This document shows, one piece after another, positions 16,923 through 23,119 of a stretch of DNA of 64,000 nt. Source of the stretch: Microbispora sp. H13382 (GTDB taxonomy: Bacteria; Actinomycetota; Actinomycetes; Streptosporangiales; Streptosporangiaceae); the NCBI RefSeq assembly GCF_014161445.1, contig NZ_JABBXA010000009.1, forward strand, positions 186,001 through 250,000, given 5' to 3'. The translations under genes and the position numbers were made by a program. The stretch's first letter is position 1, and each line of letters begins with the position of its first letter. The notes below the pieces were generated by a model. It did no database searches. It saw nothing but the letters and a program-made list of their open reading frames with translations, and was not told the DNA's origin.

Positions 16923-19468
16923 CGCTCGTGTCCCAGCCACACGTCGTACGGCTCGTCGCCCTGGCCGCCCAGGTTCAGCGTGCTCGCCACGGGCGGGTAG
17001 CCGCTGGCGACGATGGTGTACTGCCCGCCGGTGAGGTCGGTGAAGGCGTACTCGCCGTCCTCGGCGGTGGTCGCCACGCCCACCACGTTGCCCGCGGCGT
17101 CGAGCAGCGTGACCCTGGCCTCGGCCAGCGGCACGCCGTCCTTGACGCGGACCGTGCCGCGCACCCGCGCGCCGGGCAGCAGCACGACGTCGTGCCGGGT
17201 CTGGCCGGTGCCCAGCACCTCGACGGGGACGGCGGCCGGACGGTACGCCGCGCCGCTGACCGTGAGCGTGTAGGTGCCGGCCACGACGCCGGAGAAGGAG
17301 AAGCCGCCCTCGGCGTCGGTCGCGCTCGTGGCCACGACCTCGCCGCGTACGTCGGTCACGACGACCACCGCCTCGGCGACCGGCGCACCGTCCGTCCCGC
17401 GCACGGTGCCGACGAGCCGGCCCGAGGCCGCGAGCACCATGTCGAAGTCCACCGGCTGGTCGCCCACGACCAGCGTCGCGACCTGCGGCTCCCGGTCGCC
17501 CGCCGACGCGATCAGCACGTACGTCCCGCCGCCCGGCGTCTGGAGCGCGTAGCCCCCGTCGTCCCGGGTGACCGTACGGCCGAGCTGGTGGCCGCGCACG
17601 TCGATCAGCGTGAGCGTGGCGCGGCCCACGGGCACGCCGTCCTGGCCCTTGACGAACCCGCGGATCTCCACGCCGCCCGGGCCGTGCGTGTCCATGGCGA
17701 CGGCGGCGTACGGCTGGGCCTGCGTGGCGGTGAGAACCTGCGCGTTCAAGGGCTGCGCGTTCAGGGGTCGCGTGAGGGCGTGGCCGTTCGGCGAGGCGAC
17801 CTCGGCGCCGGCCGTGATCGGCCGCTGCCTGTCGCGCTGCGCGTGACGTCCGGGCGCGGCGCCGTTGCGCTGGTGGGAGATCTCGGGAGTGAGGGTCTCG
17901 TCGGGTTCCCGCGCGTCGGCGCGGACGGTGATCGCGCTGGTCCGCAGCGGGATCTCCTTGATGAACAGCACGGCGATCAGCGCCAGGAAGGCGGCCGGCG
18001 CGGCGTAGAGGAACAGGTCGCCGACGCCGTGGCCGTACGCGCTCTCGACGACGGCGCGGATCGGGGCGGGCATCGCGGCGAGGTCGGGGATCGCGCCGCT
18101 GTCGCCGCCGGTCCCGCTGACGCCCAGCGCCGACAGGCCCTCCTCCAGGTAGTTCTTGACGCGGTGGACCATCACGGCGCCCAGCGCCGACACGCCGATC
18201 GCGCCACCGAGGGAACGGAAGAACGCGACGACGGAGCTGCCCGCGCCGAGGTCCTCCGCCCGCACCTCGTTCTGCACGGCCAGCACGAGGTTCTGCTGGC
18301 TCATGCCCACGCCCACGCCGACGAGGAACATGAAGACGGCCACGATCCAGTAGTCGGTGTCGTACCGCAGCGTGCCCATGAGCGCGAAGCCGGCGGTGAG
18401 GAAGAACGTGCCGGAGACCAGGAAGACCTTCCAGCGGCCGCTGCGGGTGATGATCTGCCCGGAGACGGTCGAGGAGAGCGCCAGGCCGAGGATCATCGGC
18501 AGCGTCATGAGGCCGGCCACTGTGGGCGTCTCGCCACGGGCGAGTTGGAAGTACTGGCTGAGGAAGGTCGTCGCGCCGAACATGGCCACGCCGACCAGCA
18601 CGCTGGCGACCACGGAGAGGCTGACCGTCCGCATCCGGAACAGGCGCAGCGGGACGATGGGCTCACTGGCCTTCGTCTCGACCAGGAGGAACAGCGCCGC
18701 GAGCACGACGGCCCCGCCGACCATCGCGCCGGTCTGCCACGACAGCCAGTCGTACTTGTTGCCCGCGAAGGACACCCAGATCAGCAGCAGCGAGACCGAG
18801 GCGGCGATGAGGACCGCGCCGCCCCAGTCGATGCGCACCTCGCGCTTGACCACGGGCAGGTGCAGGGTCTTCTGCAGCACGATGAGCGAGATGATCGCGA
18901 ACGGCACGCCGACGTAGAAGCACCAGCGCCAGCCGAGCCAGTCGGTGTCCACGATGAGGCCGCCGATCAGCGGGCCGCCGATCGTGGCGACCGCGAACAC
19001 CGCCCCCAGGTAGCCCGAGTAGCGCCCCCGCTCCCGCGGCGGGATCATCGCCGCCATGATGACCTGGGAGAGCGCGGTGAGGCCGCCGACCCCCAGGCCC
19101 TGCACCACCCGCGCCGAGATCAGCATCGTGGGGTTCTGCGACAGGCCGGCGATGACGGACCCGATCACGTACACGGTCAGGCCGATCTGGATGAGCGCCT
19201 TCTTGCTCGTCAGGTCGGCCAGCTTGCCCCAGATCGGCGTCGAGACCGTCGCCGCGAGCAGGGTCGCGGTGATCACCCAGGTGTAGGTCGTCTCGTCCGC
19301 CTTCAGCTCCACCATGATGGTGGGAAGCGCGTTCGCCACGACGGTCGACGACAGGATCGCGACGAACATTCCGAGCAGCAGCCCCGAGAGCGCCTCCAGG
19401 ATCTCCCGGTGCGTCATTCCCGGGGCCGCCGTTCCTGGCGGCGTCTCCTTGGTCATCGCGTTCGCCAT
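16919..19468 (-). CDS. DHA2-type MFS multidrug transporter with C-terminal carboxypeptidase-regulatory-like repeats
   Basis: 849 aa. The first 520 residues form a 14-helix EmrB/QacA (DHA2) exporter. Motif A-like GKLADLTSKKALIQIG and motif C-like GAVFAVATIGGPLIGG are both visible. A disordered linker (about 530-590, with NAQPLNAQVLTATQAQ) leads to three tandem beta-sandwich modules of about 80 aa each (starting near VEIRGFVKGQDGVPVG, LVGTVRGTDGAPVAEA and VRGTVRVKDGVPLAEA). Start: ATG at 19468 with GGAAGGA upstream is preferred to the in-frame codon at 19492. Leads the operon. The C-terminal modules are unusual for an MFS exporter and by DHA2 topology should be cytoplasmic. Confidence 0.9.
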   Translation of the reverse strand: MANAMTKETPPGTAAPGMTHREILEALSGLLLGMFVAILSSTVVANALPTIMVELKADETTYTWVITATLLAATVSTPIWGKLADLTSKKALIQIGLTVYVIGSVIAGLSQNPTMLISARVVQGLGVGGLTALSQVIMAAMIPPRERGRYSGYLGAVFAVATIGGPLIGGLIVDTDWLGWRWCFYVGVPFAIISLIVLQKTLHLPVVKREVRIDWGGAVLIAASVSLLLIWVSFAGNKYDWLSWQTGAMVGGAVVLAALFLLVETKASEPIVPLRLFRMRTVSLSVVASVLVGVAMFGATTFLSQYFQLARGETPTVAGLMTLPMILGLALSSTVSGQIITRSGRWKVFLVSGTFFLTAGFALMGTLRYDTDYWIVAVFMFLVGVGVGMSQQNLVLAVQNEVRAEDLGAGSSVVAFFRSLGGAIGVSALGAVMVHRVKNYLEEGLSALGVSGTGGDSGAIPDLAAMPAPIRAVVESAYGHGVGDLFLYAAPAAFLALIAVLFIKEIPLRTSAITVRADAREPDETLTPEISHQRNGAAPGRHAQRDRQRPITAGAEVASPNGHALTRPLNAQPLNAQVLTATQAQPYAAVAMDTHGPGGVEIRGFVKGQDGVPVGRATLTLIDVRGHQLGRTVTRDDGGYALQTPGGGTYVLIASAGDREPQVATLVVGDQPVDFDMVLAASGRLVGTVRGTDGAPVAEAVVVVTDVRGEVVATSATDAEGGFSFSGVVAGTYTLTVSGAAYRPAAVPVEVLGTGQTRHDVVLLPGARVRGTVRVKDGVPLAEARVTLLDAAGNVVGVATTAEDGEYAFTDLTGGQYTIVASGYPPVASTLNLGGQGDEPYDVWLGHER

Positions 19469-19493
19469 CGCAGTCCTTCCCCGTACGATCAAA

Positions 19494-19508
19494 CTTAGTT
19501 TCCCTAAG
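19494..19508. promoter_or_regulatory. Probable MarR operator
   Basis: Palindrome CTTAG-TTTCC-CTAAG lies just upstream of the MFS gene and just downstream of the -10 box at 19511-19516, so it covers the expected transcription start. The operon encodes a MarR regulator, which fits autorepression. The assignment is by position and symmetry only. Confidence 0.6.
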
Positions 19509-19510
19509 CA

Positions 19511-19538
19511 ATCATAAACTGATCGTTGCTTCGGGCAA
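19511..19538 (-). promoter_or_regulatory. Promoter of the MFS-YceI-MarR operon
   Basis: On the minus strand TTGCCC (19533-19538) and TATGAT (19511-19516) are separated by 17 bases, a good housekeeping-type promoter. The MFS start codon at 19468 is about 40 bases downstream. A second weak dyad (GTTGC/GCAAT) overlaps the -35 region. Confidence 0.6.
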
Positions 19539-19565
19539 TCAAATGGTCATGGGGCGGAGCTGACA

Positions 19566-19594
19566 AAGGCCCTGAACCGGCAGGCCAGGGCCTT
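19566..19594 (-). terminator. Rho-independent terminator after yajQ
   Basis: AAGGCCCTG and CAGGGCCTT form a perfect 9-bp stem with an 11-base loop, followed on the minus strand by TTTGT. It lies 28 bases after the yajQ stop and separates yajQ from the MFS operon promoter. Confidence 0.65.
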
Positions 19595-19621
19595 GATCGA
19601 CGTGTCAGGCTGTGATGCGTA

Positions 19622-20113
19622 TCACCGGTAGTTGACGAACTGAAGGGCGATGTCGAGGTCCTTGCCCTTGAGCAGGGAGATCACCTCCTGGAGATCGTCC
19701 TTCTTCTTGGAGCTGACCCGGAGCTCCTCGCCCTGGATCTGCGCCTTCACGCCCTTCGGGCCCTCGTCCCGGATGAGCTTGGAGATCTTCTTGGCGTTCT
19801 CCTGGTCGATGCCCTCCTTGAGGGACACCACCAGGCGGTACTCCTTGCCGGACAGCTTCGGCTCGCCCGCGTCCAGGATCTTGAGGGACAGGTTGCGCCT
19901 GACGACCTTGTCCTTGAAGACGTCGAGGACCGCGTTGGCCCGCTCCTCGCTGTTCGCCTTGATCTCGATGTCCTTCTGCCCCGACCAGGAGATGCTCGCG
20001 CCGGTGCCCTTGAAGTCGAAGCGGTGCCCGACCTCCTTGACCGTCTGGTTCAGGGCGTTGTCGACCTCCTGCCGGTCGATCTTGCTCACCACGTCGAAAC
20101 TGCTGTCGGCCAT
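19622..20113 (-). CDS. yajQ: YajQ-family nucleotide-binding protein
   Basis: 163 aa, full length for the family, with the conserved start [21 protein letters not shown] and the repeats around RFDFKGT and [15 protein letters not shown]. YajQ proteins bind cyclic di-GMP and act as effectors in some bacteria. In actinobacteria they are widespread housekeeping proteins of uncertain role. Single gene with a terminator behind it. The divergent side has the GNAT gene on the same strand, 54 bases upstream. Confidence 0.93.
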   Translation of the reverse strand: MADSSFDVVSKIDRQEVDNALNQTVKEVGHRFDFKGTGASISWSGQKDIEIKANSEERANAVLDVFKDKVVRRNLSLKILDAGEPKLSGKEYRLVVSLKEGIDQENAKKISKLIRDEGPKGVKAQIQGEELRVSSKKKDDLQEVISLLKGKDLDIALQFVNYR

Positions 20114-20167
20114 CGGTGTCCGTGTCCTCTCTCCGTTGCCCTTCGAGATTAGTGGGCGCGGATGTGA

Positions 20168-20647
20168 TCAGAGGTCCTTCCGCATGACGACGCGGGGCGC
20201 CACCTCTATGCCGAGGGACCGTTCGTGCTCGACGAGCCCGGTGAGTTCGGGCCCCCACTCGTGAGGTCGTACGACATGGAAGCCGCGCCGGGCGTACCAG
20301 GGGGCGTTCCATGGCACGTCGCGGAACGTCGTCAGCGTCACCGCGGCGGTACCGGCCCGCGTGGCCGCCGCGCAGACGGCGTCGAGGAGCCGGGTCCCGA
20401 TCCCCCGGTTGCCGTGGTCGGGATGTACGGCGATCTGTTCGAGGTGGGTCAGCCCGTCGACCATCCCGACCAGGGCGAACCCCACCGGCGGCCGGCCCGC
20501 CACGATGACACGCCCGGGGTCGTCGCACCCCTCGATGACCGTGGTGCCCGGCGGGAAGACGATGCCGAGCGGCACGAACATCCCGTCCGCCGCTGCCTCG
20601 ATCTCCGCCAGGGCCGCGAGATCCGCCGGCTCAGCCTCTCTGATCAC
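20168..20647 (-). CDS. GNAT-family N-acetyltransferase
   Basis: About 159 aa from the GTG at 20647, where conserved sequence (VIREAEPADLAALAEIEAAAD) begins. Acetyl-CoA binding motif A is HLEQIAVHPDHGNRGIGTRLLDAV. The motif B region FRDVPWNAPWYARRGFHVV is typical of GNAT enzymes that acetylate small molecules or amines. An in-frame ATG at 20743 would add 32 polar residues without family similarity. A CATAGT hexamer lies nine bases before the GTG, so a leaderless message is possible. The substrate cannot be deduced. Confidence 0.82.
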   Translation of the reverse strand: MIREAEPADLAALAEIEAAADGMFVPLGIVFPPGTTVIEGCDDPGRVIVAGRPPVGFALVGMVDGLTHLEQIAVHPDHGNRGIGTRLLDAVCAAATRAGTAAVTLTTFRDVPWNAPWYARRGFHVVRPHEWGPELTGLVEHERSLGIEVAPRVVMRKDL

Positions 20648-20804
20648 CGTCCCACTATGGCCGCCTGCCTGCCGCGCCCGCTCCCGGTTTTCTGGAGCCG
20701 TCTGCTCGCTGTGATCACGTGAGGAGGCCGTGCCGGAACCCATGTCACGTGCACCCGGGAAGTCCGCTATTCTTCTACCTGTCGCCGCAGCGAGCGGAAG
20801 ACAA

Positions 20805-20889
20805 GGCAGGTTGCCCGAGTGGCCAAAGGGAGCGGTCTGTAAAACCGTCGGCTCAGCCTACCCAGGTTCGAACCCTGGACCTGCCACCA
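20805..20889 (+). tRNA. tRNA-Tyr (anticodon GTA)
   Basis: 85-base class II tRNA. Acceptor GGCAGGT pairs with ACCTGCC, anticodon loop CTGTAAA contains GTA, there is a long variable arm, and the T arm CCAGGTTCGAACCCTGG is intact. The CCA end is encoded (20887-20889). A TATTCT hexamer about 30 bases upstream may be its -10 box. Followed by a terminator and then by accessory genes. Confidence 0.95.
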
Positions 20890-20900
20890 GCAGGAAAAGT

Positions 20901-20934
20901 AGCCCCTGATCAGCAGAGATGCCGGTCGGGGGCT
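20901..20934 (+). terminator. Terminator after tRNA-Tyr
   Basis: AGCCCCTGA (20901-20909) pairs with TCGGGGGCT (20926-20934), nine pairs with one G-U, followed by TCTTCGTTTCTT. It starts 12 bases after the tRNA. No gene is seen from here to 21113. Confidence 0.6.
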
Positions 20935-21113
20935 TCTTCGTTTCTTGATCCCTGAGTACCCCCGATTCCCGTGATTGGCTCCGGCTGAGGGCAATGTCGG
21001 GGCACGCGATCGGGGGTGCTCCTGCGTGGACGCGCACGCCTCGCCCCCTGACGCTCCCACGTGTTTGGTAGGGCGGCACCTCGTCGTCGCTTGTGGTGCG
21101 TTCGGGGATGCCG

Positions 21114-21509
21114 TTATGGGTTCTCCTTCGCTGGCGACAGACCCTGGAGGGCGGCGTCGGCCGCGTGCAGGACGGTGATCCATGCGGGGTGGTCGAGGTA
21201 GGCATGGTCTGGGGCGGTGGGTCCGAGGTCATCGAGAACGCGAAGGAGGGCATTAACCACGAGCTGCACGTGGTCGGCTTCTTGCTCGTCCCGGAAGAGC
21301 TGAGGGATCAGTGATCGTGCGCCGGCTTGGTCGATGAACGTGTCGTCGATCAGCCAGTGAACGGCGGCAGTGAGGTCTGGCCACCCGTGTCCTGACCGCC
21401 AGTGTTGCTCTTGATATTCGCGGTCGGCGAGGGCTTGTAACGCGTTCAGGACGTCTCCACGTCGCTCTGGCCACTGGACCCGCCGTGCCGCGGAGGCGTG
21501 TTCGTGCAC
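21114..21509 (-). CDS. SCO4402-family protein of unknown function
   Basis: 131 aa. The pattern RRGDVLNALQALADREYQEQHW, then DLTAAVHWLIDDT, then a C-terminal VVNALLRVLDDLG...YLDHPAWITVLHAADAAL matches what I recall of the SCO4402 family. These are small acidic alpha-helical proteins scattered in actinobacteria and often found beside toxins or in accessory DNA. An immunity-like role has no direct support here. GTG start at 21509. Isolated gene in the patchy region after tRNA-Tyr. Confidence 0.65.
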   Translation of the reverse strand: MHEHASAARRVQWPERRGDVLNALQALADREYQEQHWRSGHGWPDLTAAVHWLIDDTFIDQAGARSLIPQLFRDEQEADHVQLVVNALLRVLDDLGPTAPDHAYLDHPAWITVLHAADAALQGLSPAKENP

Positions 21510-21559
21510 GACGCCACGCTACTGAGAGCCGGTACTTGGTAGGGAAAGCCTGGAGAAAT

Positions 21560-21712
21560 ATGCCAAGACACCTCCCTGAGCGGATCTCGCACGCATTGGA
21601 GTGGACCTGGAAGACCGCAGGTCCCGCGAAGCGCCAATGGCTAAGAGCGGCTTTCGCCAACGTCGGCTACGACCACCGGCACCTCTTCTCCGATCAGGGA
21701 GACAACGACTGA
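21560..21712 (+). CDS. Small hypothetical protein (50 aa)
   Basis: ATG at 21560 has GGAGA six bases upstream, and the frame runs to 21712 as a basic peptide with Trp-rich segments (ALEWTWKTAG, KRQWLRAAFANVGYDHRHLF). Base composition is less GC-rich than its neighbours. No family recognised. It might be a real small gene or a fragment left by a lost mobile element. Confidence 0.35.
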   Translation: MPRHLPERISHALEWTWKTAGPAKRQWLRAAFANVGYDHRHLFSDQGDND

Positions 21713-21795
21713 ACGCTCCGCTGCGCAATGGACTTGCCTGGGTGTGGTGGGCGGGATGCTCCGCCGGCTCCCGCCTCGGCCGGCGGCGCCAGGAA

Positions 21796-21873
21796 TTACC
21801 TCGGCATCCGTGAAACTGTCAGGGCCACCGCATAGCCTCGCATCGACTTCTCATAGCGACAGCCGTAGGGATG
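21796..21873 (-). pseudogene. Possible remnant of a transposase C terminus
   Basis: The last 25 codons of a minus-strand frame read HPYGCRYEKSMRGYAVALTV and then five more residues. The RYxK...YxxAxxL pattern resembles the conserved end of IS5-family transposases (RYDKTA..Y.AAV.LA). No upstream catalytic region is present and no terminal repeats were seen. It abuts the start of the VOC gene. This is pattern memory only. Confidence 0.3.
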
Positions 21874-21876
21874 GCC

Positions 21877-22245
21877 ATGGACAGCAGGGTTCTCTTCGAG
21901 ACGGTGGCGCCCGTAATCCCCGTCCTTGATCTGGCTGCTGCACTCGAGCGTTACCGTCACCTGGGGTTTTCGGTGCGGAAATCCGAAGAGGACCCTAGAT
22001 ATGGCTTCGTCGCTCGGGGGTCGGTCTCGCTCCATCTGACTGAGTGGAATGAGCACGATCCTGCCCGCACTGCTGCTGCCGTGTATATCTATGTCTCAGA
22101 CGCCGATGCCGTGTACGCCGAATGGGTCGCGGCGGACGTCGCCGGCCGCCTTGGCGAGCCTCACGACACTCCGTACGGACTCCGGGAGTTCGCCTACGTC
22201 GACCCTGACGGAACTCTGCATCGCGTCGGCTCGCCCATGCCGTGA
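21877..22245 (+). CDS. VOC-superfamily (glyoxalase/bleomycin-resistance-like) protein
   Basis: 122 aa. One VOC module pair is visible: VIPVLDLAAALERYRHLGFSV at the N terminus and REFAYVDPDGTLHRVG at the C terminus, the usual metal-ligand positions. The family includes drug-binding resistance proteins and metal-dependent lyases or dioxygenases, and the sequence does not choose between them. ATG at 21877 is spaced properly from TAGGG; the ATG six bases earlier abuts that site. Convergent with the next gene. Confidence 0.82.
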   Translation: MDSRVLFETVAPVIPVLDLAAALERYRHLGFSVRKSEEDPRYGFVARGSVSLHLTEWNEHDPARTAAAVYIYVSDADAVYAEWVAADVAGRLGEPHDTPYGLREFAYVDPDGTLHRVGSPMP

Positions 22246-22250
22246 TTCGA

Positions 22251-22745
22251 TCACGCGAGTGGCCCCCGCGCCGTGGCCAGCTCCTCGAGCTGCCGGACGA
22301 CATGCTCTATCGGAGCGCTGGCGTCGATCTCCATGGTCGCGGTAGCCCGCAGCAGCGGCTCGACGACGCGCAGGTTCTCCATGATCGCGTCTCGTTCCTC
22401 CGGCCGTTTGCCGTACGGATTGTTGGTCCGCTCCCCGACCCGGGCCAACAGCACCTCCGCGGGTGCGCTCAGCAACACGACGTGGTCGAACAGCGGATAG
22501 AACCCGCCCTGGTTACTCTTACAGCCGGCCACGAACAAGGCGCCGTCCGTGTGGCCGACGAGCAGATCAGTCATCGCCTCCTCGCGCCACACCCAGTCCG
22601 GCGACCCGTCCGGGAGGGTGACCCAGTGGCTCCAATGGCCGTAGTCCGTGTCCACGACCCGGTGCCCTCGCGAGCCCAAGATCTGCAGAGCGGTCGATTT
22701 ACCGGTCCCCGACATTCCGGTGATCAATATCTTGGCCGTCTTCAT
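22251..22745 (-). CDS. P-loop small-molecule kinase-like ATPase
   Basis: 164 aa with an AAA_17/shikimate-kinase-like fold. The P-loop GMSGTGKST is at residues 10-18, followed by VVDTDYGHW, where the Asp is in the position of a substrate- or Mg-binding residue. A lid-like RVGERTNNPYGKRPEERDAI lies near residue 110. Similar genes occur in actinomycetes as lone ATP-binding proteins. The substrate is unknown; adenylate-kinase-like or small-molecule kinase activity is an inference. Lies eight bases after the four-gene GTPase operon on the same strand, so it may be read through from it. Confidence 0.75.
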   Translation of the reverse strand: MKTAKILITGMSGTGKSTALQILGSRGHRVVDTDYGHWSHWVTLPDGSPDWVWREEAMTDLLVGHTDGALFVAGCKSNQGGFYPLFDHVVLLSAPAEVLLARVGERTNNPYGKRPEERDAIMENLRVVEPLLRATATMEIDASAPIEHVVRQLEELATARGPLA

Positions 22746-22753
22746 GTCGGGAT

Positions 22754-23119
22754 TTACAGAGCCGTGGAGGCGGTGGTCTCGGGCACGAAGGCGATGCTGT
22801 CGAAGTGCTCGGCGAGCACGGTGGGCATGTAGCTGAGTTTGTAGGTGAAGCGCCTCGCCACCGCGCCGCCGTAGCTACGCATGCGGAGGGGCTCACCGAG
22901 CCACCTCGCCACAGCTCCGGGCCGTGGCCCGCTCCGCAGGTCGACCACATACTCGCCCGGGGAGGCTGTGGCCAGGTAGCTCTCCACGATCATGGGTTTG
23001 CGGACGAGTGGAACGCGGAAGGTGGCCGGAGGCCTGGCCGGGTTCACCTTTCCGAATCGCGGCCGGCGGGCTCGGAACCGGCCTGCTCCAAAGCCGGCGG
23101 GCCCATCGCGGTCGGTCAT
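22754..23119 (-). CDS. Unknown protein, last gene of the GTPase operon
   Basis: 121 aa, no family recognised. An Arg/Pro-rich N terminus (GAGRFRARRPRFGKVNPARPP) precedes a compact beta-rich segment (SPGEYVVDLRSGPRPGAVARWLGEPLRMRSYGG) and a hydrophobic C terminus (SYMPTVLAEHFDSIAFVPETTA). No helix long enough for a membrane span. The ATG overlaps the GAP1 stop as ATGA, so it is translationally coupled and probably a functional part of the system. The open frame upstream of 23119 lies inside the GAP1 gene and was not used. Confidence 0.6.
   Translation of the reverse strand: MTDRDGPAGFGAGRFRARRPRFGKVNPARPPATFRVPLVRKPMIVESYLATASPGEYVVDLRSGPRPGAVARWLGEPLRMRSYGGAVARRFTYKLSYMPTVLAEHFDSIAFVPETTASTAL

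Noticed and set aside
16928-19498. Open plus-strand frame of 856 codons opposite the MFS gene
   Set aside because: Antisense shadow; composition is Arg/His/Asp-rich, and the minus-strand frame encodes recognisable helices and repeats.
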